Positions 52,123 to 60,734 of a DNA stretch of 64,000 bases are shown here, piece after piece (the first letter of the stretch is position 1; each line of letters begins with the position of its first letter). A program made the position numbers and the translations under genes. Below the pieces are notes generated by a model that was not told where the DNA came from, searched no databases, and saw nothing but the letters and a program-made list of their open reading frames with translations. Location of the stretch: contig JAHFBG010000003.1 of assembly GCA_023250155.1 (NCBI GenBank), positions 1 through 64,000 of the forward strand, written 5' to 3'. Origin of the DNA: Candidatus Melainabacteria bacterium. GTDB lineage: Bacteria; Cyanobacteriota; Vampirovibrionia; 2-02-FULL-35-15.

Positions 52123-52569
52123 ATGAAATTAGCATGGAAACAAGTTCTACTCTCTATAATAATAGGATTTGTATTTGGAGCAGCTTCTTATAAGTGGTAT
52201 GACAAAGGTGGTTGTCATGGTGGTTGTGCAAAATCTTGCGCAACAAATCATTGTGAAAGATTTGAACATGGAGATGGCAAGGACAGCGACTGTAAGGACG
52301 GGGATTGCAAGGGTAAGAAATTAGAATACTTTAGCTCAGAGCTTAATTTCACAGAAGAACAAAAAACAAAAGTTGCAGCAATCCTTGATGCTAAGCATAA
52401 AAAAATGGAAGAATTAAGAGCTGAAACTTTTCCAAAGTTTGAAGCTATGCGTAATTCAACTCGTGATGAGATAAGTAAAATTTTAACACCTGAACAACAA
52501 ACAAAATTTGCTGAATTAAATTCAAGATTTGAATCGTTTCATAAACACTCTAAAGGTGAAAAAAGCTAA
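52123..52569 (+). CDS. Spy/CpxP-like periplasmic protein with Cys/His-rich segment
   Basis: The 148-residue protein has one N-terminal anchor or signal (WKQVLLSIIIGFVFGAA), a Cys/His/Asp-rich segment (~29-66; CHGGC, CATNHC, DSDCKDGDCK) and a helical C-terminal domain with LNFTEEQKTKVAAI and LTPEQQTKFAEL, the twin LTxxQ-type motifs of Spy/CpxP/ZraP proteins. It may bind metal through the Cys/His patch. A strong AAAAAGGAG site precedes the ATG. Confidence 0.82.
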   Translation: MKLAWKQVLLSIIIGFVFGAASYKWYDKGGCHGGCAKSCATNHCERFEHGDGKDSDCKDGDCKGKKLEYFSSELNFTEEQKTKVAAILDAKHKKMEELRAETFPKFEAMRNSTRDEISKILTPEQQTKFAELNSRFESFHKHSKGEKS

Positions 52570-53277
52570 TTATCCTTTATCTCTAATGAGTTGTGGTAAC
52601 TGAAAGTTAAGATAGAAAAATATAAAGTGATTTAACGGATCAATTTTAGAACCTGGTCTATGTATATGTTGTAACTGGTATCCTAAGTCAGCATTGATGT
52701 TTTCATTAAACTTATGATTTACTCCTGTATAAATACGATTCTGATCGATTCCTGCTTGTGGTCCACCAAAGTGAGAGTTTAAATTTACAAATATTTCATC
52801 AAATAAAACTAACGACCATCTTTGTTTTTTATCAAGCGGATAGCTTCCTTTCAGTCTATATCTTCCTCGAAGAGAAATACCTTCAATATCTTGCAGAAAT
52901 CTTTCATCTAAACGAAATCTGTGTTCTAAAGATACCTTGCCTACTTGATGTGAGATGATAGCGTCCTCATAAGGTCTTTGTTCTCTTCTAAAGTTTGGAA
53001 TATAATGTGTACTCCAGGCATATCCTTGGAAAAAAGAAAAATGTTCATTAAACTTATATCCTAATAACCCATGCAATATTAACTGATTAAAGTCAGTAGC
53101 ATTATCTAGCCATCTTGGACTAATCTGAAACCTGCTTTGAATCTTTTCTGTGATTGGAGCATTAATATTTATTCCTGTCCATAAGCCAAGATCATTTTCA
53201 AATGTTTCATTGGCTAAAACAAAACTTGTATTAAATAAAACTAAAAATACAAGTATGAGTTGTAAGATATTTTTCAA
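52570..53277 (-). CDS. DUF2490-type outer-membrane protein
   Basis: The 235-residue protein begins with a TTG codon and a signal peptide cleaved near VLANE. The body (LGLWTGININAPITEK, FQISPRWLDNATDFNQ, LLGYKFNEHFSFFQGYAW, EHRFRLDERFL, RYRLKGSYPL) alternates aromatic and polar residues as in barrels and matches the DUF2490 pattern. No ribosome site is evident and no later start keeps the signal peptide. Convergent with the Spy-like gene, adjacent by one base. Confidence 0.8.
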   Translation of the reverse strand: MKNILQLILVFLVLFNTSFVLANETFENDLGLWTGININAPITEKIQSRFQISPRWLDNATDFNQLILHGLLGYKFNEHFSFFQGYAWSTHYIPNFRREQRPYEDAIISHQVGKVSLEHRFRLDERFLQDIEGISLRGRYRLKGSYPLDKKQRWSLVLFDEIFVNLNSHFGGPQAGIDQNRIYTGVNHKFNENINADLGYQLQHIHRPGSKIDPLNHFIFFYLNFQLPQLIRDKG

Positions 53278-53309
53278 ATTTTTATTTGAAAGTCAATGAC
53301 TTTAATTTT

Positions 53310-53549
53310 TTAGAGTAGCACTCTACTTTTAGTCTTAGAAAGAATATCAAGTTTACCTCGAGCTTCTTTTGCTCTTTCCCAATCACCCATGATTAATGCT
53401 CCATGAAGTATCGCTAATTCTTCTCGTGTTTCAATTTGATTTCTAGATCCTATTCCAAGTACTCCATGAAAACCTGACTCACTATTAACCTGATATTTAG
53501 TAGGTTTCATCCAAGTAGAGACAACATTTAGTATTGTTTTAAGAACCAT
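53310..53549 (-). CDS. Small unknown protein, possibly leaderless
   Basis: The frame is open from 53609, but that start lies inside a terminator hairpin. I prefer ATG 53549 (79 residues), which sits six bases after an extended -10 (TGTTATAAT), so the message may be leaderless. The protein is mostly helical with GSRNQIETREELAILHG and WERAKEARGKLDIL. No family recognised. Confidence 0.55.
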   Translation of the reverse strand: MVLKTILNVVSTWMKPTKYQVNSESGFHGVLGIGSRNQIETREELAILHGALIMGDWERAKEARGKLDILSKTKSRVLL

Positions 53550-53588
53550 ACAGAAATTATAACATACCCATAGGCTAAAAATTAAGAG

Positions 53589-53616
53589 GGGGAATTTTAT
53601 TTTATTCAAATTCCCC
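53589..53616 (-). terminator. Probable rho-independent terminator
   Basis: Nine-base arms GGGGAATTT (53589-53597) and AAATTCCCC (53608-53616) with a 10-base loop. On the minus strand a T-rich stretch follows within a few bases. It ends the gene at 53644-54312. Confidence 0.6.
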
Positions 53617-53643
53617 TTCCAGACTACTTACTTAGCTTCACCT

Positions 53644-54312
53644 TTATTTGTTATTTGTTGGTATTTTATTTTCTGGTACAGCTTTGTCTTCAGCTTTCGG
53701 GACTTTTTGTTCTTCAGGTGTTATGTTAATAGGCTCACTTTCACCCTTTGATCCAAGCAGTGCAAAAACTGAATTAGCTAAATCTTTTAGTTGCTCAACA
53801 GTAACAGTTTCATTACCTATTTGTATTTTGCCATCAGGTAATCCAGCTCCAAGTTTTTCAAGCTGATCTGCGACTTTCCTATTATATTCAGCTTGTTTAT
53901 CTAGATCTGTGGTTTGAGTTCTAGTCCTTGTTTCTGTAGTTGTTACTATGATTTTGTTTCCATCTCTTTTTGTTTCTTTAGTCGTGCTAGTTTTAGTATC
54001 AACTGATACACCAGTATCTTCACGCTCTGAAGATGCTCTAACGACTGCTGCTCCTATTTGAGATGCTTTTCTAGCTATTTCAGCTGCTTGCTTAGGATCT
54101 TTTATTACTGCTTCTACTACTGGTCCTAATACTTCAGCTAATACTGGTCCTGCAGCTTCACCAAGTTTAAAAGCTCCAATACTCGCTAATGCAGCATTTA
54201 TATCTTTATCTACTCCCAATGAACTGAAATCCTTTAAATTTGAAAAAAGAAATTTTTTTGCTCCAAATGGACCTAAATCTGAAATATTACCAATCATGTT
54301 ATTATCCCCCAT
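53644..54312 (-). CDS. Unknown Gly/Ala-rich protein
   Basis: The 222-residue protein starts MGDNNMIGNISDLGPFG. Residues ~40-95 are Ala/Val-rich and hydrophobic helix-forming, followed by a Thr/Lys/Arg-rich coil (TSTTKETKRDG..., TTTETRTRTQTT) and an acidic C-terminus. GGGGGAT six to twelve bases before Met6 could serve an alternative start at 54297. No known domain. The N-terminal N-x-x-LGP pattern resembles the helical protein at 13513. Confidence 0.72.
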   Translation of the reverse strand: MGDNNMIGNISDLGPFGAKKFLFSNLKDFSSLGVDKDINAALASIGAFKLGEAAGPVLAEVLGPVVEAVIKDPKQAAEIARKASQIGAAVVRASSEREDTGVSVDTKTSTTKETKRDGNKIIVTTTETRTRTQTTDLDKQAEYNRKVADQLEKLGAGLPDGKIQIGNETVTVEQLKDLANSVFALLGSKGESEPINITPEEQKVPKAEDKAVPENKIPTNNK

Positions 54313-54491
54313 TCTTTAATCTATCCCCTAAATAAGCTGTTTGCTTATGTTTTGACCTTAACAAATTTTTAACCTAAATATCAAGATGTAATCCTTAAGA
54401 AAAAATTATTTTTTCTTATTGGGATATTCTTTTAATTAACCTTCTTGGTTTATTATTGTAGTGTTACTTCTCTAATATAGAATTTTTAATT

Positions 54492-55790
54492 ATGATTTCT
54501 TTTCAAACAAATAATTTAAACACAATTATTCAAACCAATAAACCTATCATAGATAAGCCTTCCACTGAGGTTCATAATAGAAAGCATTTGACTTATACAA
54601 AAGCCTCTCAAGGAATTTTTCTTCTAGAGAGATCTTCTCCTAAAAATACAATTTTAAAACTAGCTCAACAACTTGTGACTCAAGAAGTACTTGAGAAACT
54701 AGCTAAGAGACTCGATGATAGTCAGATTTCAATTAGTGGGAAAAATCTATCAGATTCTATAGATCTTGAAATAAAATCAAATGATACTGCTGTAAAAGAA
54801 CTAAAAATTTATGCTTTGTTAAATCACCTTAATGAAATATCTTCACTCCTACCTGAAAGTCAAAAAAGAAATTTACTAAGTCAAATTTTAACCAATGTTT
54901 CAGAGACAGGAATAGTCCCAAAACTTATAAGCTATAGTGATGAAAGTCATATTGCACATTTGGTTAGCTATTCTGTCATTGGTACTACACCATTGGATGA
55001 TGGTAAACATGGATGCTTTATTGAAGAGAAACATTTACATTTTGATATTAAACATAATGAAGTAGTTCTAGAAGATAAAAACATAATTTCATATTTCAAT
55101 AATAAAAATCTTCTACTTAAAGATCCTCTTAGTTACAGATTAAAACCAGACGCAAAGCATGATATTTATAAGCATTACGAAAAATCATTATTAACAAACT
55201 TATACAAAATTGAAACTAAGAACCACTTGAAAAAGCTATATGAAAACATTGAATCAGCAATTCATGACAAAGCAAAACTTAAAGAGATAATAATGCCTAT
55301 TGTTCTTCTTATATCTAATTCTCTTGGACTTGAAACTGTAAATTTAACCATTGTAAATGATCACTCAAAGTATAAATTACAACCCACTGCCTTATTAAAT
55401 AAAGGTGGTTTTGATAAATCAAATAATACCTTATTTGTCTATCAAAAAGCTTTAATTGAAGAGCTAAATACTATAAGTGACTTGCCTAATGATGAGAAAA
55501 GAAAAAGATTGTACCAATCTATTATAAAAACTCTAATTGATGAGTTAGTCCACAAAAAACAATCACAGTTAGTTGAAACTTTAACTACAGATTCAAAAAA
55601 ACAAGCAGTTGCCCCTTTACAAATAGCAAGAGTTCTAGATTACAAAGATAATTTTAACAGTTACAACGATGCAAATTATTGTCTTGCTTTAAGAGGTGAT
55701 ATTGATTTTTATAGTAATCAACCATTACAAAAGGATGCTGATTCCTTTAATGAAAAATTATTACCTTATTTCTTAAGTGCTATAAACTAA
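54492..55790 (+). CDS. Unknown protein with degenerate metallopeptidase motif
   Basis: The 432-residue protein is soluble and lacks a signal peptide. Near the end it has DELVHKKQ (350-357) followed 50 residues later by YSNQPLQKDADSF (407-419). This spacing resembles HExxHxxQ...YxxxPxExdA of peptidase-like families, with the first His replaced by Asp. I read it as a possible inactive or altered peptidase. The N-terminal 300 residues match nothing I know. Confidence 0.65.
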   Translation: MISFQTNNLNTIIQTNKPIIDKPSTEVHNRKHLTYTKASQGIFLLERSSPKNTILKLAQQLVTQEVLEKLAKRLDDSQISISGKNLSDSIDLEIKSNDTAVKELKIYALLNHLNEISSLLPESQKRNLLSQILTNVSETGIVPKLISYSDESHIAHLVSYSVIGTTPLDDGKHGCFIEEKHLHFDIKHNEVVLEDKNIISYFNNKNLLLKDPLSYRLKPDAKHDIYKHYEKSLLTNLYKIETKNHLKKLYENIESAIHDKAKLKEIIMPIVLLISNSLGLETVNLTIVNDHSKYKLQPTALLNKGGFDKSNNTLFVYQKALIEELNTISDLPNDEKRKRLYQSIIKTLIDELVHKKQSQLVETLTTDSKKQAVAPLQIARVLDYKDNFNSYNDANYCLALRGDIDFYSNQPLQKDADSFNEKLLPYFLSAIN

Positions 55791-55791
55791 C

Positions 55792-58221
55792 TTAGGTTAA
55801 AAACTGAGTTAAATTTCTAACCGAATGAGGCAAGTTACATACACCTCTAAATATCGACGGGAAAATGCTCCATGTAGTATAAAATGGATTTCTTATAAAC
55901 CCTTTACCAAGAGCAAGCATAATATCACCAAGAGAATTTTTCAACATATTATTGTTCTGCCCAGCTAATCTGGATAATTCCAGATAATGAAGAACAGTTT
56001 GCATTTGTGATTTATAAAACAATGCTTGTACCGGAGAATCTATTATTCCTATTCTTTCTAAGATAGAGTTTAATGTATTTTGTGTATAGTGTGGATTCGT
56101 AAGATTTATTCCTTTTTTAAATAGCTCTTTATCCAAAGTCTCTGTAAGCTCTCTGATAAGTTCTCTTTTAGTTTTACCAGGAGGGAGCTTTTGTGCTGTA
56201 TTAATAATTCTTTTTGCAAACTCCCTGCTATTTCCAATTATAAAATCGAGACAAGAGCCAAGATTATTTATTACTGCTTTATTCTTTCGTACTACTACAA
56301 GTCCTGTATCAATGTATGTAATACCCAGTTGATTATTGTTAAAGTGAATGAAAACATTTCCTGCATGAGGATCTCCATGTGTAAGTCTTCTTCCCCAAAA
56401 AACAGAATATAATGACTGCTCATTTTGTGCACGAAGATAAGTATTCGGTAATTGATCTAACCAGGTGATTGGATTTGCAAGCCATGGGTGTTTTTTGATT
56501 TCATCTGCAAATTGTTTTGAGTATAGCTTAGGGTTTGCTTTATAGATCTCTAACATTTTCATAAGATCATCAAGTCTAATTCCTTCTGCCATTTCTAAAA
56601 CCAGTGAAGTTGCTCTTTTACCTGTTTGTCCATTTAATTTTTTAGGAAATCCAACTTCTATTGGCTGAGCTACTTTATATCTTTTTGCCCCACTTGCTAA
56701 CATCTTTGCTGCATTTGCTTCAGTAGCAAGATTTAATTCTTGAATCCATCCTTTGTAATAATTATCAACTACTCCTAATAGATATCTCTTTTCCTCCGGA
56801 CTAATTTTTGAATTTGCTTTAATGGTTTCTCTAAGGACTCTTCTTTCTCTAAGTAATTTCCCTGGAGTAGCTCTTCTTTTTAACATTTTTACAACCACCT
56901 GTGTACCATCAGTTGTACGTGCTAAATAGGACTCACCAACTGTTCCCACACCCAAAGATTTAATAATTGTATACTTTCCATCTCCATAAACCCTATTACT
57001 AAAGCTTTGTGCTTGACGAAGGTTTCTTGTGGGTGAATTGTTGCTTTTAAAACCAACGAAAAAATCTCTCGTTTTTTGTTCTATCCTGGGATCATCAGCT
57101 AATATTTGGGCCATCTTACCTGCTGTAATAGATCTTTCCATTAACAATTTAGCTCTTGTTTGTTGATCACCATTTTGAAAAGCCTTACTCTTTACTACCT
57201 TTTGAATCTCAGGAGAATTATAAGAAGCAAGTTCTGAAGTACGCTTCTGTAACCTCTTATTTTTGGAGATTCTAACAATTGCTTGTTGTGGATTTTCAAC
57301 AGCTTGGATTACAGGTTCCTTTAGTTTGCTTAATGGACCACCATCCTGACTCAGTACAGGGATATTTTTCAAGTCACTTTTTCCTTTTGCTATAGCTTCT
57401 CGAACACTGTCATTTGTACTTTTAAGTTTTTTTGCTAATTTGCCTACTCCTCTTAAACTTCCGCCTATTGCTGGACTAAGTATTAATCCACCTAATAACC
57501 CTTCCTTAAATGCATCACCAGCACCATCCAAACTACCATTTTTACATATGTGTCTAAATGAGTTGTCTAAACTTCCTGCAAAGGCACCTTCAGCTGCCAT
57601 TTGTGTTCCTCTAATTGCAAATCTAGATACAAATCTTCCACCTACTAATTCAAACTCAGTTGTCAAACCCTTACCTATAGCATGAGATACTGCTTTTACA
57701 CCTAATTTACTTCCTATAAATCTTGCAGCAGCAGAACCAAATGCAGATGTTATAGGTGCAAGGACTCCAGCAAAAGCTCCTGTCAGAAAATCATATTTAG
57801 CACTTTCATATTTTTCTCCAGTAACACGAGAACAGATGCTTTTAAAAATAACCTTAGAAGTCCCACCCACAAGTCCTGCCACAGAAAGAGCCCCTGCTGT
57901 GATTAACAGTGAAGAACCTCCTGTAAAAGGTGCTAGTGCTAAAGCTCCTACTGCTATTGTATAAGCTGAGAATGCAACAATGCCAGAAAAGATATCAGAA
58001 AGGATATCCACCCCATCTTTCTTAAACCAACTCTTTAACTTACTAAAAAAACTTTTATCTTCAGCTTCGGGAGCTCTATTTTGAGGCTCATTTCTATTGA
58101 GTGGAACAAAAGCATCTCGTACTTGGTGATTTACATTTTGGGCCTGAGCACCCTGTCTAGCTGGCTGCTGATTATTGACAATAATATTCCCGCCTACAGC
58201 AGGTTGTACAATTCCACCCAT
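55792..58221 (-). CDS. ABC1/UbiB-family kinase with large hydrophobic N-terminal region
   Basis: Residues ~415-660 form an ABC1-type kinase: G-rich loop (SLGVGTVGESYLA), VVVKMLK with K445, ELNLATEANAAKML, HGDPHAGN (615-622) and YIDTG with D638. ABC1 proteins usually aid quinone biosynthesis. Here the family's KxGQ segment and Ala-rich loop are not seen. Residues 1-60 are Gln/Asn-rich and disordered; ~70-260 are Gly/Ala-rich with membrane-like helices (AEGAFAG, EGLLGGLILSPAIGG) similar in texture to the repeat regions of polymorphic toxins. The role is open: quinone-related kinase or exported effector. Confidence 0.8.
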   Translation of the reverse strand: MGGIVQPAVGGNIIVNNQQPARQGAQAQNVNHQVRDAFVPLNRNEPQNRAPEAEDKSFFSKLKSWFKKDGVDILSDIFSGIVAFSAYTIAVGALALAPFTGGSSLLITAGALSVAGLVGGTSKVIFKSICSRVTGEKYESAKYDFLTGAFAGVLAPITSAFGSAAARFIGSKLGVKAVSHAIGKGLTTEFELVGGRFVSRFAIRGTQMAAEGAFAGSLDNSFRHICKNGSLDGAGDAFKEGLLGGLILSPAIGGSLRGVGKLAKKLKSTNDSVREAIAKGKSDLKNIPVLSQDGGPLSKLKEPVIQAVENPQQAIVRISKNKRLQKRTSELASYNSPEIQKVVKSKAFQNGDQQTRAKLLMERSITAGKMAQILADDPRIEQKTRDFFVGFKSNNSPTRNLRQAQSFSNRVYGDGKYTIIKSLGVGTVGESYLARTTDGTQVVVKMLKRRATPGKLLRERRVLRETIKANSKISPEEKRYLLGVVDNYYKGWIQELNLATEANAAKMLASGAKRYKVAQPIEVGFPKKLNGQTGKRATSLVLEMAEGIRLDDLMKMLEIYKANPKLYSKQFADEIKKHPWLANPITWLDQLPNTYLRAQNEQSLYSVFWGRRLTHGDPHAGNVFIHFNNNQLGITYIDTGLVVVRKNKAVINNLGSCLDFIIGNSREFAKRIINTAQKLPPGKTKRELIRELTETLDKELFKKGINLTNPHYTQNTLNSILERIGIIDSPVQALFYKSQMQTVLHYLELSRLAGQNNNMLKNSLGDIMLALGKGFIRNPFYTTWSIFPSIFRGVCNLPHSVRNLTQFLT

Positions 58222-58353
58222 AGTAATTAATTCAAATCCCTGTATATATTAAAACGCTTATAGGCAGTAGGTTTTGATACCTGATTAATTAAGAAATTTT
58301 TAAATTGATCCTTAACTTGATTTTAATAGTATAATAATAACTAATTAAAACTT

Positions 58354-58737
58354 ATGGAAGATTTTATTAAAGTAGACATTGAGGGTGACTTATATTTTCA
58401 AGGCTCTAAGCTCACACATGACAAAATAGTTGAGTTCTTTAAAAAGCTTGATTTAGAAAAGCTAGATGATGAAACTTTTCAACTTAAATGGCAACATGAA
58501 AATATAGCTCAAAGAATAAATATTAAACCAGAAGATACTATATTTGTAGTTAAGGATGTAGTAAAAGAAAGCAGTGAAATAAAGCTTGTTTTAAATGATG
58601 AAACATTAGAAAAACTAGATCCAGGGACATTGGAGTTTAATGGAAATATTCCTTATGCTTTGGTAAAACGTGGTCGTATTAAAGCACGTTTTAATAGCCG
58701 TGCTGCTTTAAAACTTGGTGAGGCTATCTTAGGTTAA
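58354..58737 (+). CDS. DUF1285-like protein
   Basis: The 127-residue protein has LYFQGSKLTHDKIVEFF, a W residue in FQLKWQHENIAQRINIKPED and FVVKDV, in the order seen in DUF1285 proteins, with a shorter C-terminus. A TATAAT box about 20 bases upstream of the ATG supports the start. Ends overlap the convergent gene by four bases. Function unknown. Confidence 0.6.
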   Translation: MEDFIKVDIEGDLYFQGSKLTHDKIVEFFKKLDLEKLDDETFQLKWQHENIAQRINIKPEDTIFVVKDVVKESSEIKLVLNDETLEKLDPGTLEFNGNIPYALVKRGRIKARFNSRAALKLGEAILG

Positions 58738-60563
58738 ATCCCTGCTTTTCTTTGTAAGGTTTTAATCAATACCTCCGCAAGTTCAGGACTAATAGCACTA
58801 GCTCGTTTAGCCATAAGAACTGCTGTACCTTTTATAGCTAACTCTTGTTCGTCTGTAGAAAGTTTTGCCCAGTCTTTGGATTTAGCATCTTTAATACCAA
58901 ATCCAATCCAGCAAGGTCTTCCTATATTTATGGCACTACAATTTAATTTTTCACCGTAACTTTCATAGAAACCTTTTTGAAATGGATCATATGCAAGAAC
59001 CTTATCTGGCTTTGCAAGATACTTTGTACCTACTACTTCAAAAGTAGGCTGACCCCATTTTTCAGGACCACTTGCTCCTGGCCCAAATTTCGTAGGAACA
59101 AAACGGAATACCTCCCATGCTCTAGCAGCACCTTTTAAAGGGACTACAAAATTATATTCTCCCTCTTCAAAAAAGGTTTTCATCGTATATGGAAGCTTGC
59201 AGTCTTCATCTATAAAACCTGCCTTTTTAATTTCTTCATTCACTGCTTCTATACCACTATCATCATCAAACTTGAGCAAGATATTTACAGCAGTAAGAGT
59301 TGCAGAAAACGATAATCCTGTTTGTGGATCTTTTACTGCATCAGCTGGGTTTGCTAACACTCTTGAGTTTGGCATGCCAATAGAATCATGCATTAGGAAT
59401 TTCCCATTCGAATCAATTTTCACATTTTCTTTTAAAGCTTTTGCAAAGATTCCATCACGAGCTTGTTTCATAAGTGCTGGCATTTTATCTTCAGGGATAC
59501 TATCGTCTACAAAATTTGTTCTTGGATAAATGTGCCTCTCAGAAATAGTAGCGATAAATCTTCTATCAATATATAGCCAATCATCAGAGTGATATTGAGA
59601 CTTGATTGATTTTGCCTCTTCTACAAGTTTTGGATCAGTGCTTAAACCTGAATTCTCAACGAGTGTTGGTACCCATTCATTCATAGTACCAAGCATAGCT
59701 TCCTGAGTAGATTTTCCCGTACCTGTTGGGGCTACAAATGCAATAGCCTTTCCATTTACTACTGCTGCTGCTGCATGTAGTGAATGAAATTGTTTTTCAG
59801 ATGGGAGACTTTCACCTACATCAGATACAGCTCCTAAAGCCCAGCTTTTAAGCTGTCCATAATAGTCAGTATTGATCGCTACAATTGTAAAAGTATGAGG
59901 ATTATAATAGGCACCAGGTTTTTCAAAATTTGGGTTTTCGCTACTTAATTCATCCACCATTTGTTTAAACTTAACTTCTTCCAAAAATTGATTCCCTGAC
60001 TTTACAGACTCTTGATCAAAACGTTTTTTGAATACAGGATCAATTGCATTTACCATGCGAACAAGTGGTAGTTTATTGTCTTTTACATAAGATAATTTTT
60101 GCTGAAAGCTTCCGTATTCTTGTCCTAAAACTCTTACAGCTAATAGAAACCAGTTTCTAGACCAGAAATTAAACATATGAGGTGAATTGGTTTCAAGCAA
60201 TGCAGGTATACCATTAATCAGTGCTAGTGACTGATAAGGAGCTTCCTTCCCAAAGAATTTTCTTGCTGTAGTGGTTTTTTCAAAGATTCTATCTAATGAG
60301 CAAGGTTTTTCTGCTATATCGCTTCTCCTACGTAAATAAGTATTATGGTTATATTTTCCAGCTTCACCTTTAATCATTTCACCAGTAAGAGGATCTACTA
60401 ACCCAAAGTTTTTATTTAGATCAATATTTATTAAGTCTTTTGCTTTAAAGCCTCGTCCTGAAAAATAATCAGGTGGATTATAGTAATCTACTTTTGTCTG
60501 GCTTGTTGCAATTTGAAGATGATTAAAGATAGATTGGGGATTCACTTCTGTTATTTGTAGCAT
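58734..60563 (-). CDS. Large protein with HPr-kinase/PEPCK-like P-loop
   Basis: The 609-residue protein has a P-loop APTGTGKST at 278-286, preceded by HSLHAAAAVVNGKAIAFV, the arrangement of HPr kinase and PEP carboxykinase folds. WLYIDRRFIATISERHIYP may contain the metal-binding acidic residue. The first ~250 residues and the last ~250 match nothing I know. No signal peptide. No HPr or PTS gene is seen nearby, so the substrate is unknown. The ribosome site AAAGGAG is present. Confidence 0.7.
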   Translation of the reverse strand: MLQITEVNPQSIFNHLQIATSQTKVDYYNPPDYFSGRGFKAKDLINIDLNKNFGLVDPLTGEMIKGEAGKYNHNTYLRRRSDIAEKPCSLDRIFEKTTTARKFFGKEAPYQSLALINGIPALLETNSPHMFNFWSRNWFLLAVRVLGQEYGSFQQKLSYVKDNKLPLVRMVNAIDPVFKKRFDQESVKSGNQFLEEVKFKQMVDELSSENPNFEKPGAYYNPHTFTIVAINTDYYGQLKSWALGAVSDVGESLPSEKQFHSLHAAAAVVNGKAIAFVAPTGTGKSTQEAMLGTMNEWVPTLVENSGLSTDPKLVEEAKSIKSQYHSDDWLYIDRRFIATISERHIYPRTNFVDDSIPEDKMPALMKQARDGIFAKALKENVKIDSNGKFLMHDSIGMPNSRVLANPADAVKDPQTGLSFSATLTAVNILLKFDDDSGIEAVNEEIKKAGFIDEDCKLPYTMKTFFEEGEYNFVVPLKGAARAWEVFRFVPTKFGPGASGPEKWGQPTFEVVGTKYLAKPDKVLAYDPFQKGFYESYGEKLNCSAINIGRPCWIGFGIKDAKSKDWAKLSTDEQELAIKGTAVLMAKRASAISPELAEVLIKTLQRKAGI

Positions 60564-60734
60564 ATTTTACTCCTTTGTAAATTAGCTTATTAAGTAATTC
60601 TTTTTACCAAACACGTTACTAAGATAGCGTGTATTATAATCTTTTTGCAAATTTAACTGTAATTTTAAATGATATTTAACATAATATTTTAAAAACTCTT
60701 GTAGAATAGAATTACATTTTAGGAAATTCAAACT

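Noticed and set aside
46087..58221. Pentapeptide DAFVP shared by the 53-residue protein and the ABC1 kinase
   Set aside because: Many shared five-residue words are expected by chance among the proteins of a window this size.
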